DNA of 64,000 bases from Prorocentrum cordatum (taxonomy: Eukaryota > Sar > Dinophyceae > Prorocentrales > Prorocentraceae): assembly GCA_963575745.1 (NCBI GenBank), contig CAUYUJ010022506.1, forward strand, positions 52,501-116,500, read 5' to 3'. This document shows, one piece after another, positions 32,914 to 43,640 of this stretch (the stretch's first letter is position 1; every line of letters starts with the position of its first letter). A program made the position numbers and the translations under genes. A model generated the notes under the pieces. That model made no database searches. It was not told where the DNA came from and worked only from the letters and a program-made list of their open reading frames with translations.

Positions 32914-34332
32914 TCAAGAATTAGAAGCAGCGAAACTGTCCACAATATTGTCTAGGACCTTACGAAACAACGGCACGGATATCGCATTGCCCACGATCTG
33001 GCCCATGGCCCTCGGACTGATCACAGTGAGGTCGAGTCTCGATGGGTCGCCACCTTGGCCTCGTACCAACTCCTCGATCTTGAATTTCCTCGTGAGCTCC
33101 GTACTCCAATACGATAAGTTCGAGCACCTGTTTGCCGTCATCGTGGGGAAACAATCCAGCTTGATGAGTACCTTGCTTCCGCCGATGTCGATCACGAAAG
33201 GGGACTTCTTTGGGTCGACACCGCCCTTCCTGATTAACTCGTACGCTTCATTGAGGCGCTGCGTCTCGCCGGCGTTCAGGCCCTCAGACACGATGGCGTC
33301 CTCAAGCAACTTGCCCCTCGAGTCTTGCAACGCTGACTCATTGTAGGTGGAACGCACGCTGACTTTGGCACTGGGCATTTTGAACAATGGCATCTCAAAT
33401 CTGGGGCCGTTCACGGCCAACGTCAACTCGCCCACAATGATGAGGCGAAGGCGGTCCTCTGGGCACCCGCAGTCCATGGAGTTGATCAGAGCGGCCTGGA
33501 CGTGGTAGGCCCCGTAAGTCTTGTCGTGAAGGGATTTCAAGAAATTTTGCAGGAATACCAAGCCTTCCCCAGATAGAATCTGAGGCACCTGCTCCAGGAA
33601 CCAATACTTTGGAAGGTTCTCGATGATGTACTCCTTGATAGGCTCCGCAACATGCGCCCGACTGTCATGCACGCCCTTCTCGTCGGATGGTTTCACGTTG
33701 CTTCTGCTCCAAGGTTGGCAAGGCATCCCGAACTCGAACATGTCGACGTGGCCTGCCCACTTGAAGGCTGGGTCGCAGACGTCATCGTACCACCTCTCAC
33801 AGCAGAAGTTCTGACGAACGAGCTTCTGGACACTTTTGTTGATGTCGCATCCAAATTTGAGCTTGTGGTCGATGGTAGGCATCCGCATAGCGGCTTGCAC
33901 GCCCACTGCCCAGCCAGTACATGCGCTTCCCATAGTCAGCGTACCATCGTACGGATAAGTTTTGAGAATCTGGTGGGCTTTACTCCTGAACGACTTGTCC
34001 ATCGTCAAACCCTTCGGGTTGAGGATGTCTGCGCCAAGGATGTCATCCGGGTGCTTCTGCTTGAAGAGATGCGAGCGGAACCCACCGACAGCTGCTGACG
34101 GAGTGCTCATCGTCCTGGTCGGTGCAGCCTTGCTGGCTTTAGCAGCAGGCTGCTGCGACGGCCCGCGAGAGCCTCTGCGACCGCGCTTCTCAGCCCGCGG
34201 CTTGGGCGTAGACTTAGCAGCTGGCGGCCTGCGTGGAGTCGCGGTCTCGACCATGGCAGGCCTCTGGCGGACAGTAGGCAAACGGCGTACATTAGGCATC
34301 ATGTCATCATCCATGTCGGCGTAAGAGGACAT
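32914..34332 (-). CDS. DNA (cytosine-5) methyltransferase, intronless
   Basis: 472-residue protein. The start chosen is the ATG opening MSSYADMDDD; the open frame reaches further upstream only through the relict leader. Residues 31-57 are Pro/Lys/Arg-rich, a likely nuclear targeting region. The C5-MTase motifs occur in order: motif I TMGSACTGWAVG (about 133-144, AdoMet loop), motif IV GMPCQPWS with catalytic Cys205, motif VI FLEQVP (about 246-250; the usual ENV is EQV), motif VIII DCGCPEDRLRL (about 287-297), a short target-recognition region, and motif X GQIVGNAISVP (about 444-454). It should move methyl from AdoMet to C5 of cytosine. It lacks BAH, PWWP, chromodomain or helicase regions, so it is a compact stand-alone enzyme. 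The relict spliced leader lies 45 bases upstream and no intron is seen, pointing to a retroposed copy. The frame is intact with all key residues, so it may be active. DNMT genes carried by retrotransposons are known from Symbiodinium; placing this one in that group is inference. Confidence 0.9.
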   Translation of the reverse strand: MSSYADMDDDMMPNVRRLPTVRQRPAMVETATPRRPPAAKSTPKPRAEKRGRRGSRGPSQQPAAKASKAAPTRTMSTPSAAVGGFRSHLFKQKHPDDILGADILNPKGLTMDKSFRSKAHQILKTYPYDGTLTMGSACTGWAVGVQAAMRMPTIDHKLKFGCDINKSVQKLVRQNFCCERWYDDVCDPAFKWAGHVDMFEFGMPCQPWSRSNVKPSDEKGVHDSRAHVAEPIKEYIIENLPKYWFLEQVPQILSGEGLVFLQNFLKSLHDKTYGAYHVQAALINSMDCGCPEDRLRLIIVGELTLAVNGPRFEMPLFKMPSAKVSVRSTYNESALQDSRGKLLEDAIVSEGLNAGETQRLNEAYELIRKGGVDPKKSPFVIDIGGSKVLIKLDCFPTMTANRCSNLSYWSTELTRKFKIEELVRGQGGDPSRLDLTVISPRAMGQIVGNAISVPLFRKVLDNIVDSFAASNS

Positions 34333-34377
34333 TGTGCATTGATGGATACTACTCGGGTGCAAAACCTCAGCAAGTTC

Positions 34378-34393
34378 CTTCAGCCAAAATGGC
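34378..34393 (-). other. Relict dinoflagellate spliced leader
   Basis: Minus strand reads GCCATTTTGGCTGAAG, 15 of 16 matches to the 3' part of the dinoflagellate spliced leader (GCCATTTTGGCTCAAG), in sense orientation 45 bases before the methyltransferase ATG. Confidence 0.85.
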
Positions 34394-34566
34394 ACTTCTG
34401 GTTACCATGCATTCGGCATGCCGTTTTGTTGTGTTGTTTTGTTTGTATTTGTTGTTCCGTGTTGTTTGTTGTGTTTGTTTGTAGTTGTATTGTTCCATGT
34501 TGTTTTGTTGTTTGTCCCGTATTGTTGTGTTGTTTGTAGTTGGTGTTTGTTTTGTTGTTTTGTTTC
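34394..34566. other. TTGTTTTG-rich spacer
   Basis: GTTGTTTTGTTTGTA low-complexity sequence between the methyltransferase gene and the modular repeat. Confidence 0.7.
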
Positions 34567-35096
34567 CTACCTGGGCTCTGCCTAGAAGGGTTCTTACAGT
34601 CTAAGCTTAAAAGGGCCGGGCAGTGGCGCTCGCCCAGGGCGGTTCCCCCGGCATCCGCCCCGCGGTCCCCCAGTTACGTCCATTTAGCTTAGCGTTGCTT
34701 ATCTCATTAACATGGGTGTAATTCTCTATCTAGGCTCTGCCTAGAGGGTTAGCTTAGCTTAGCTTAGCATAGCGCAGCGCTGCATTAGCATAGCATGCTT
34801 AGCATAGCATAGCATAGCCAAGCATAGCATATCATAGCATAGCGCAGCATAGCACAGCATAACATAGCATAGCGCAGCTTAGCATAGCATATCATAGCAT
34901 AGCATAGCTTAGCATAGCGCAGCGCAGCATGACATAACATAGCTTAGCTTAGCATAACATAGCATAGCGCAGCATAGCATAGCATAGCATAGCATAGCAT
35001 AGCATAGCGCAGCATAGCATAACATAGCATAACATAACAACTAATGCTGCGTTCCTAGGGCTCCAACTTCTAGGTAGGGTCGCACTGGGGTAATTT
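34567..35096 (+). repeat. Modular repeat, copy 1: CG-rich box, AGCAT array, 55-bp end box
   Basis: Three parts in fixed order: a conserved box from GGGCTCTGCCTAGAAGGG through GGGCCGGGCAGTGGCG to CCGCGGTCCCCCAGTTACGTCC (34567-34700); an AGCAT/AGCGCAGC pentanucleotide array (34750-35038); and a conserved box from AACTAATGCTGCGTTCCTAG to GGTAGGGTCGCACTGGGGTA (35039-35095). The same trio occurs at 41.58-41.99 and 47.11-47.77 kb and inverted at 43.20-43.64 kb. Confidence 0.9.
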
Positions 35097-35360
35097 GTAG
35101 TTTAGCAGTGTTCTGCGAAACCGATGGAGCAGAATTACGATGGCGATGGTGGCCAAATTCGATGTTTCTTGATGCCGATGACACATGACGATGTCGATGG
35201 CGTTGCCGTTGACACTGACGACGACAACGACGCTTGAGGGATGGAGGCGGGCAGAGGGAGGAAGGATGGGAAGGGGAGAACACGGAGGAGGAGTAGAGAG
35301 TCAGAAGAGGGGGATGGTAAGTTGTTCCCCACCCGACAGGTTGGGGTCGTTAGATTTTAA
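35097..35360. other. Unassigned spacer
   Basis: About 260 bases including GATGGCGATGGTGGCC-type triplets and a purine-rich run. No gene recognised. Confidence 0.5.
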
Positions 35361-36360
35361 GAACAGACATCCTGGCCCGCCCGCCCTGCATACCGCGGCC
35401 GACCCGCCCCCCCCGCGCCTGGGCCCTGCATGCCGCGGCCGCCAGATTCCCAGGCCCCCGGTAATCCCTGCCCCCGCCTTGCGTACCGCTGCCGCCAGAA
35501 TGCCAGGCTCCCGATCTCTGGTGGCCCCACCCCCCGCACCGACTAGCCGACTCTGCATAGCCGCCAGACTCCAAGACCCCCCCGACAATCCCGGAGGGTC
35601 CCGCCCCCCGCGCCGACTCGCCCATTCAGTCTGCATGCCGCGGGCGACAGATCCCAGGCCCCCCAAAGAACAGAACATGACACCACACCACCGAACAAAA
35701 CATATCCGAGCATAGCATACCATATGATGACAGGCCATAGCGTAAGATAACACACCATGGCAGAGCAGTGCATACCATAGCGCATCATCACAGCACACGC
35801 CATTACATAGCATGACAAACACACCGACCATAGCATAACACATCAACACATAACTGAACGTACCAACGCATAACACGTCACACAATCACATAACATGAAA
35901 TAGCAAAGCATGGCACAACACCATAATAACGCACGCAATGCCATACTACACCACGACAACACAAAACATTGTACAATACAGCATCACAGCACATGCCGTT
36001 CCATACAATGACAAAGCGTACCATGACAGAGCGCGGCGTAAATTGTTATAGCATAGCGAAAGTAGCATCGCAAAACACCATAAAAGCTAAGTCATACGTT
36101 GCCACATGGAACGTAGCATGACATCACACCTCACACCGTAACATACAATAACATACTCTGACGCATCATGACATGATCTGCCATACCCCAACATACCATG
36201 GCATAACATATCGCACCGTAGCAGCGTCAACACCTCGCAGTCAATGAATCATACCATAACAGAGCGTGGCGTAGCAGTATAGCATAGCACGACAGAGTAC
36301 GCCATAAAGCCATAGCATAACAACGCATATCATAGCATAGCATGTGACCGGTGGGGATCA
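35361..36360 (-). repeat. GCGGCCGC block plus degenerate AGCAT array
   Basis: 35361-35660 holds four ~75-bp units with TGCCGCGGCCGCCAGA and CCCAGGCCCCCGGTAATCCC; 35700-36345 is a decayed AGCAT/ACCAT array; it ends at GGTGGGGATC (36350-36359). The same succession lies in the opposite orientation at 50.33-51.30 kb, inside the element that splits the transposase gene. Confidence 0.82.
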
Positions 36361-36556
36361 CTCGAAACAAACTCATTTTTCATGCGTGGATCCGCCAGCT
36401 TCGCGAGCTGGATCGTCGATTGAATCTGTGGCAACGCCTTGCTGCTTCCGCCAGGCACGCACAGTCAGAGCACCGCTGCACTCTCGCCGAGTGCGCCTCA
36501 CCGCCAACCTCAGCGGCAGGCTCCCCGAAATCAATGGAGTCAAACACCACTGCCCC

Positions 36557-39500
36557 TCAGAAATCATCGTTCCCCGAGTCCGCTGGCTCGTCGTCGTCAC
36601 CGAGGCCGCCATCATCAGCTCCACCATCCCCGCCAACACCGTCCTCGTCATCCTGCTGCTCCGCTGCGGCCTTGGCGATGGCTGAACCGTTGCCGTGCTT
36701 GGTCTGCTGCCCCTTGCAGGCCTGCCTCCTGCGCTTTGCCGCCGTGCCTCGAGAGCCCCCCGAGATACGCTTCTTAGTCAGCGGCGTCTCGAGGTGGTCA
36801 CCGTCAGTCTTCTTGTCGCCCATCACAGCAGCGAGGTCGGCCTTGTAGTGGTCGCTGTCCGGATCCAAGTAGCACTGGAACATCTGCGTCTCCAGGTGAT
36901 TGAGCAGCGCCTCGCGGAACTCGTCGGTCCAGACCAGGCCCAAGTACGGGATTCCAGATTCGATGCAAACCTTCGCGAGGATGCCATCCAGGCATGTCAG
37001 GTCATACACGCAAACGTTCGAGTGCGTCCGATGAAGGATCTCCTCGTAGAGGTGCTTGTGGTTGCTGTGGAATGTGATGGGTTCCCATGTCTTGTCGGTC
37101 TTCTTCATCTTCTTGATAACGCCATCGTCTTTCGACGGGAGGCCCTCAGTCTTGCCACCTGGGAGCGGCATACCAGCGTCTCCGAGAATTCTCTTCTTGT
37201 CGCCGTATTGCAGGACCCAGAGGTCTGACAGGCTGGGGAGTCCGACGCCGTAGAGGCTGTCACCGCTCGTCGTGCCAGGGAAGTGCAGGTTGGGCTGCTT
37301 ATCGAGGTTCGTGTTGTCTTTGGTGACAAGAAAGACACGTTCCACTTGAGCGACAGTCATGAAGCCTCGGGTAAGCTCTTTCCGCTGCTCCAGTGCAGCC
37401 TCCGAGTAGATGACATTCAGCTGCCGAGTGTGCTTCTCCGTGATCTTCTTGCCATCTGCCGTGACGAGCATGCTCAGCATCTTGGTCTCGTAGTTCTTGC
37501 CGCCGTCGAAGAAGGCATACATGTCGCCGGGCATGATCTGAATCGTGTCATCAGCCGATGGCATCCTGGACTTCAGGAACGCCGACACGACAGCACCGAG
37601 CTCGCCAGTCCTCAAGGCGGGATGCCGGCTCTGTTCCATCCCCTTGCAGACGCCATGGAGTTTGGCGTCAACCACGATCAGGCAATGGTTGGGCCCGTCT
37701 TTGTTGGCGCGCAGCTTCCCAAATGGCGTGTCCTTGATGAGGCTGGCGATTGTATGCACTGACTTGCCGTCGATGCTGATGAGCTTGACCTTGTTCCTCG
37801 TGTCCTCCTTCGCTTTGGCGGCGTAGTCTTTGATGAGGTTGCGCTTATCATCTTCCAGCTTGGTGATGGTGTCAGTCCCCAGTATAGGTTTGCCAGTGTT
37901 GATGTCGATATTGCCGAGCGCAGTGCGAAACGCGGTCATGACGCAGTCGACGTCGTCATCGATCGGGACGGCGTCCGTCTTGCGATCGACGCCATCCTGC
38001 TGAGACGACACCGTTCCATGATCTGCCTCCTTAACAAGCGCATTGATATGATGTATCCTCGATGCGATGGTTTCGTGATCGAGCACATCCGCGATGCCCC
38101 GTCTGTTCCGCAAGACGCCTTTTATGATCCAGTCGTATTTCCTGTCGAAGACGATATCCTTGACCAGGGCGATGTAATACTGCGTGCTCTTCTTCTCCAC
38201 GGTCAGCCACGTCGTGTCGACAGTCCCAGCTGAGCCCCCGCCGAAGCCCTTCCGATACGAGTCCCAAGACGCGAAGGTCGCCCGAATAGCTTCCTTTCCA
38301 TTGAACTCCAAGTTAATGCCATCCAGGGTCGGGCCGATCAAACTGACTCGCAGATCCTCCTTCATGGAGAACAGGTCCAGCAGCCCTTTGCCTCCCACTT
38401 GGTTTTTTCCACTCAGATTGTTGAAAGTGAGCTCCCCCGGCCCGACGGTGCCCTCGATGATGACCTCGTTAGTGTACCGAAGCATCCACAGCATCCTAGG
38501 GATATCGTTCGCTTTCCGCGTGTAGAGCTCCATCTTGTAGATAGAGTCGTAGGGCGTCTTCTTCCCTGCATGATTCTTCATCTCAGTGACGAGGTCCAGC
38601 GCGACTGGGTACGACAGTAGTCCTTTGTACACAGTCAAGGCGCTGTCGACGTAGCTCACGGACATCTTGTCCGACGACGCCTTGGAGAAAGTCAAGTTCT
38701 TCTTGTAGTGTTCGAAAACTTGCGCGTGCGTGAGGTCCAGGCTCTGCTCTTTGAGGATCTTGGCCTTGAAGTTAGCGATCTGCACGGCGCGCTGCGTCGG
38801 TGTTGGATACAGAAGTTCGTAGTCATTGCCAATCTTCTCCCGCATTTCACCGGCCTTCCAGAAGCCGTCCCAGTGGTAAATTCACGAATTTCATAGGCAC
38901 ACTTAGATAGGCCGCACCCCATTTCTTTAGCTCCGTCGATGTAGCGTTGCGGTCGATCTCTTGCGCGACTTTGATATAGAGGGCATGGAGGGTCTCTTCG
39001 GGGCTGATCATCCGGAGGTACCCGCGCATCTGTGGGTTCGCCGGAGTACGTTCGCCTAGTACGGCCACCACTAGAAGTCCTGGGTAGCGGGCTGTGTGGG
39101 CATCGTGAAAATTATCTTTGATGATGACATCCCATGCTGCAACGTCGAGTGGCATACCGCCTGAATAGGACCAGAAAGGGTTGACCCACGCAGCATTGCC
39201 ACCACATATATATTCACCCTTCGTCTCCATAGACACTTGGAAATCATCCATACTAAACGGAGCCATGATCCCGCAGTGTTCATCAGCATTCTTCGTGAGC
39301 GGCAGCGGGTCCTTGGGCGACGAGGGAAAGACGGTGGCAGGGCAGAACTTGACAAACTCGCGAGGGCGATGAGTCCGAGCAAGAGGAGGAGGAAGAGGAG
39401 GAGGAGGAGGAGGGGAAGAAGGAGGAGGAGGAGGAGGAGGAGGAACAGGAGAAAGAAAAAGAGGAGGAGGAGGAGGAGGTCCAGGAGGAGGAGGTCGACG

Positions 39501-39812
39501 ATGGAGGGGAGGAGGATGACAAATTGTCCGAAGGGAGGAGAATGAGGAGAAGGATAAGTAGCGATCGAGGTTTCATTCCAGGCCCCAGGGATCCTCTTTC
39601 AAGAACGCAGCGCCGAAATCATCGCACGACAGGATCGTGTCATAGGCGGTCTGCAGCTTGGAGTAATACGCAGCATTCATATTCGCAGCATGGGTGTCTA
39701 CGTCGTCCTTGGGATGAGTGCCATCGGCGACAGCGGCATCGGAGGAGCGCTTGGCAACTTTGCCAGGCTTGGTGGCAGCCTTGGCCGAAACTGGAGACTT
39801 CTTGGGGGCCAT
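36557..39812 (-). pseudogene. Gene of unknown function, 3.3 kb, with one frameshift and a CTC-tract interruption
   Basis: Three collinear minus-strand pieces look like one gene. Piece 1 (39812-39573, about 79 aa) starts MAPKKSPVSAKAAT, basic and Ala-rich. A CTC-repeat interval (about 39370-39570), possibly an intron, follows. Piece 2 is open from about 39360 to 38882 and includes FCPATVFPSSPKDPL and MAPFSMDDFQVS. At about 38882 the frame shifts by one base: piece 3 reads IYHWDGFWKAGEM before its annotated-style Met and continues 762 codons to the stop at 36557. Piece 3 is a full-complexity protein with an exposed C-terminal tail: basic KRISGGSRGTAAKRRRQ, then about 30 acidic Asp/Gly residues. 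A segment VYDLTCLDGILAKVCIESG near residue 640 of piece 3 resembles the motif I strand-loop of class I methyltransferases; this is only a resemblance. The relict spliced leader is 47 bases before the ATG. The frameshift may be an assembly error; if real, the copy is broken. Confidence 0.6.
39370..39570. repeat. GAG/CTC microsatellite inside the unknown gene
   Basis: About 200 bases of GAG triplets with AAAGAGGAG variants lying between the first two coding pieces of the 36.6-39.8 kb gene. Confidence 0.9.
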
Positions 39813-39859
39813 AATAATGGCGGATGCGGTGCCCGCTAAGATCACTCAATGAATCATTC

Positions 39860-39875
39860 GAGCCAAACCGGCTAC
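39860..39875 (-). other. Relict dinoflagellate spliced leader
   Basis: Minus strand reads GTAGCCGGTTTGGCTC, 14 of 16 matches to GTAGCCATTTTGGCTC of the leader, sense to the gene below and 47 bases from its ATG. Confidence 0.75.
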
Positions 39876-39884
39876 ACGACGGCA

Positions 39885-40095
39885 TCGAGAACCCCACCAG
39901 CCCTCTGAGGGCGTCGGTGTTTAGGGAGTTTCCTCTTCCACCCCTCCTTCTTCTTCCCCTTCGGGGGGGGGGTACCCCTCCCCATACCCCCCCCCCTGGA
40001 CCTGGACAGGGGGTTCCGCGAGGTGTCGAGGAAGCCAAACTCATTTGTTTTAGTATGGTTTTGGCCCCAGTTTGGCCTCTTGGGGGGACGTTAAT
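39885..40095 (+). repeat. Modular repeat box A, copy 1
   Basis: CCCCACCAGCCCTCTGAGGG, then CCCCTTCGGGG, then TGGACCTGGACAGGGGGTTC, GCGAGGTGTCGAGGAAGCC and GTTTGGCCTCTTGGGGGGAC. The same order is seen at 52.27-52.47 kb; the first box also appears at 41.09 (inverted) and 45.51 kb. Confidence 0.85.
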
Positions 40096-40099
40096 TCTT

Positions 40100-41116
40100 G
40101 ACGATTCGCGTATCCCCACCAGCCCATCCAGAAATGATCAGCAGGGGAGTTGGTGAATCAGGGGCGGCAGGGCGCATGCAGTCGCGCAGCCGTCTTCGAG
40201 AAAACAAGGATCACACATAGCTTCCCGCATTGAAGTTTAAGATGGGAATCAGTGCAAACTACGATGGTGCTTCGATGGGGGGTGATGGGTGTTTCGACGA
40301 CTCGTAATGGATGTTGCACTGATTTGTATATTAAACTCGCGTGCGCTCCGAAACTTGGAGGCATCGTGGGGCTCTCTTGGGATTCTCTTGGGCCCCTCGT
40401 GGGGCCTCCTGGGGCTCTTTCTTGGGGCTCTCCTGAGCTTCTCTTAGGGCCTTTTGGGCTTCGTGGGGCTCTTTTGGGGCGTCTTGGGGCCCTCTTGGGG
40501 CTCTTTGGGGGGGTCTGGGGGCCTTCGTGGGACTCTTTTAGGATGCCTGAGGGGCCTCCTGGGGCCATCTTGGTCATTAGGGGGGGGGGCCTCAATTATT
40601 GTGTCCCCCCCATCGGAGGCTCAAACATGCAGTTTTGGGACCCTCTTGGCCCGCTCTTGGAGCGCTCTTGGGCGCTCTTGGGGCCGTATTGGGGCGATCG
40701 TGGGCCCATATTGGGCCATATTGGGGCCATCTTGAGGCCTCAAGAGCCCTTCGGAGGCGAAAAAGCGATAAGCAAAAAAACATTGATTGTCCGTAGGTGT
40801 TTGAAGGAGTTTGGCCTCTTGGGGGTTTTCTTGGAGGCCTCGGAGGGCACTTAAAACCGTCTTGGGGCCGTTTTGAGGCATATTGGACGCGTGTCTGAGG
40901 CTATATTGACCCGTCTACCGCTATCTTGGACCAGCTTGGAGGCTATCTTGCGCTCGTCGGAGGCCCTCTTGGAGCCATCTTGGGCCATCTTGGACGCTGC
41001 TATGGGTCCGTCCCCCCCCGTCCAAACGCAGGGGGGGGGGAGGTGAACATCCCGAGCAGGGAAAGGCAGGAGGTTGGAAAGAGAAACGCCCTAGACCACC
41101 TGCGCCCAGAGGGCTG
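40100..41116 (+). repeat. Left arm of the 40.1-46.9 kb inverted repeat
   Basis: Begins at the inverse of the terminus GGTGGGGATACGCGAAGCG (about 40108-40126), then GATTCACCAACTCCCC-type, AGTTTAAGATGGGAATC, ACTCGTAATGGATGTTGC, a CTCTTGGGGC array, GCCCTTCGGAGGCGAAAAAG and GTCTACCGCTATCTTGG, ending at CCACCTGCGCCCAGAGGGCTGG. Each landmark is found inverted and in mirrored order in 45,510-46,893. Confidence 0.88.
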
Positions 41117-41580
41117 GTGGGATTAAAGCCCCTCGCTTGGTTGATCCATCTCCTCCAAGATGGCCCCAAGAAGCGCCTTGGAGGCCCCAGGAGGTCTCAA
41201 GACTATGGCCCGAAGAGGCCTCCAAAAGGCACCCAGGAGGCCCCCAAAAGGATCCCAAGCGGGCCCAAGAGGCATTCCCGAGGCACCCAAGACGCCGAAG
41301 AGCCCCCCACGACCGCCAAGAGACCCCCCAAGACACTCCAAGACGCACAGGAGATGAAGCATCCAAGAGCCCTACATATGACCCGTGTGCTTGCTCTCCT
41401 CATCCTACCCCCTCATATCCTTTCTCATCCCCCTCCTGCCTCTAGATCCACCAGGCGGGGCGGCAAGGATCACATCGGAGCGGCAAGCATAGGTCCCCGC
41501 CGCGTGGCCGATAGCATGCACCATCCCTCTCCGCCTCATCCTCCGCCTCATCCTCCGCCTCATCCTATTCATCATTCCCT
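41117..41580 (+). repeat. Modular repeat boxes B and C
   Basis: TTGATCCATCTCCTCCAAGATGGCCCCA, a CCAAGAGGCCC array, then CTCTAGATCCACCAGGCGGG, GGCGGCAAGGATC and CCCCGCCGCGTGGCCGATAG. The same order is seen at 52.49-52.88 kb. Confidence 0.85.
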
Positions 41581-41581
41581 A

Positions 41582-42128
41582 CCTATGATCTGCCTAGAAG
41601 GGTGCTTACGCGTTTGGCTTAAAGGGCCGGGCAGTGGGGACCTGCCCAGGCGGTTCCCCCAGTATCCGCCCCGCGGTTCCCCCAGCTACGTCCCCTTAGC
41701 GTAGCGTTGCTTATCCCATCTTAGCTTAGTTTATTTCATCTTAGCTTAGCGTAGCTTCATCTTAGCTCAGCATAACATAGCATAGCATAGCGCAGCATAG
41801 CATAGCATAGCATAGCTTAGCATAGCACAGCGCAGCATGACATAGCATCGCTTAGCATAGCATAGCATATCATAGCGCAGCACAGCATAGCATAGCACAA
41901 CATAGCGCAACATATCATAGCATAGCATAGCATAGCAACTAATGCTGCGTTCCTAGGGGCTCCACCTTCTAGGTAGGGTCGCGCTGGGTTAATCCTTATC
42001 CATACTCCATCATACGTCCATCCAATTGTCCCATTCACTCCCTCTCTCATTCACACGGTTCGGCCGTCCCTCAACGCTCAATTCGCCTGGACAGTGTTTC
42101 TTGATGGGTTGATGGGGATACGCGAAGC
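41582..42128 (+). repeat. Modular repeat, copy 2: CG box, AGCAT array, end box, terminus
   Basis: Conserved CG box 41582-41700, AGCAT array 41716-41936, end box AACTAATGCTGCGTTCCTAG (41937-41996), then CATACGTCCATCCAATTGTC, CAATTCGCCTGGACAG and the terminus GATGGGGATACGCGAAGCG (42108-42128). Confidence 0.9.
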
Positions 42129-43120
42129 GACTAGAATTCCTGAGGCTGACCAGTCGACTCACGACCCCAAGACCAGTCGACTCACGCGTCGGGGACGTCC
42201 CCGGCGCGTGAGCCGACTGGTCATCTCAGCCGACTCGCGCATCGGGGACGTCCCCGGCGCGTGAGCCGACTGGTCATCGTCGTATGCCGACTCACGCCTC
42301 GGGGACGTCCCCGGCGCGTGAGCCGACTGGTCGCGGGGTCGTGAGTCGAGTGGTCTCGGGAATTCCTGAGGCTGACCAGTCGACTCACGACCCCAAGACC
42401 AGTCGACTCACGCCTCGGGGACGTCCCCGGGGCGTGAGCCGACTGGTCATCTCAACCGACACGCGCCGAGGGCACCGAACGTCCCCGCGCGTGAGCCCGC
42501 TGTCAGCGTCCGCCGCCGACTCACGGCCTCGGGGCGCTTCCCGCGGCGCGTAGCCGACTGGTCCCGGGGTCGTGAGTCGAGAGTTCTCGAATTCCTGAGT
42601 CTGACCAGTCGACATCACGACCCCAAGACCCAAGTCGACTCACGCAGAAGCTCGGGACCGCGCGCACAGCAACTCCGACAGTCACTCAACCACCAAACCG
42701 ACTCGCGCCGAGGGGACGTCCCCGGCTCGTGATCCGAGACAGGTCATCGACGTATGCCGACACACGCTTCGGACGTCCCGCGCGTGAGGGCCGACTGGTC
42801 ATCTCACCGAACTCGCGCATGACGGGACTTCCCCCCACGTCGGTGAGCCGACTGGTCCTCATCGAGCCGATTGCCTATCAGCGAATTCGTCGTGAGCCTA
42901 CTGGTCAAAATGACATGGCTCACGCCTCGGGGACGATCCCCCGCATAGAGCCCGGCTGGTCCAGGGTTCGTGAGTCCGACTGGGTCTCGGAAATTCCCGA
43001 GGCCGACCAGTCGACTCACGACCCCAAGACCAGTCGACTCACGCGTCGGGGACGTCCCCGGCTCGTGAGCCTACTGGTCAAAATGACCAGTAGGCTCACG
43101 ACCTTTTTTGGGGGGGGGGT
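42129..43120. repeat. Dyad-rich array built on CGACTGGTC / GACCAGTCG and CGGGGACGTCCCCG
   Basis: About 230-bp higher-order units (anchors near 42137, 42367, 42595, 43000) of GAATTCCTGAGGCTGACC, AGTCGACTCACGACCCC, CTCGGGGACGTCCCCGGCGC and GTGAGCCGACTGGTC. GGGGACGTCCCC is a perfect palindrome; GACCAGTCGACTCACG and CGTGAGCCGACTGGTC are inverses of one another. The right half is more decayed than the left. Confidence 0.9.
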
Positions 43121-43195
43121 CGAGATGACCGTCCATCGGAGTCGAAACGAGGGCCTACCGGCGCAGCTGGACTCTCCAGGACATTAGTAAATACC

Positions 43196-43640
43196 ACAGT
43201 GCGACCCTACCTAGAAGTTGGAGCCCCTAGGAAAGCAGCATTAGTTCCTATGATATGCTATGCTGTGCCATGCTATGCTGCGCTATGCTATGCTATGGTA
43301 TGTTATGCCATGCTGCGATATGCTATGCTACGTTATGCTAAGCTATGGTATGTCATTATGCGCTGTACTATGCTAAGGTTTGCTATGATATGCTATGCGT
43401 TGCTAAGCCGCGCTATGCTATGCTATGATATGATATGCTAGCATATGCTATGATATGCTATGCTGAGCTAAGATAAGCTAAGATGAAGCTAAGCTAAGCT
43501 AAGATGAAATAAACTAAGCTAAGATGAGATCAGCAACGCTAAGCTAAGGGGACGTATCAGGGGAACCGCGGGGCGGATACTGGCCCTTTAAACCAAGAGA
43601 GTAAGAACCCTTCTAGGCAGAGCCTAGGTAGGGAATTATG
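43196..43640 (-). repeat. Modular repeat, copy 3 (inverted)
   Basis: End box inverted (GTGCGACCCTACCTAGAAGT, 43198-43245), ATGCTATGCT array (43246-43548), CG box inverted (GGGGAACCGCGGGGCGGATA to CCTTCTAGGCAGAGCCTAGG, 43550-43632). It mirrors copy 2 about the dyad-rich array. Confidence 0.9.

Noticed and set aside
33395-33604. Plus- and minus-strand small frames inside the methyltransferase gene
   Set aside because: Shadow frames of the real coding sequence.
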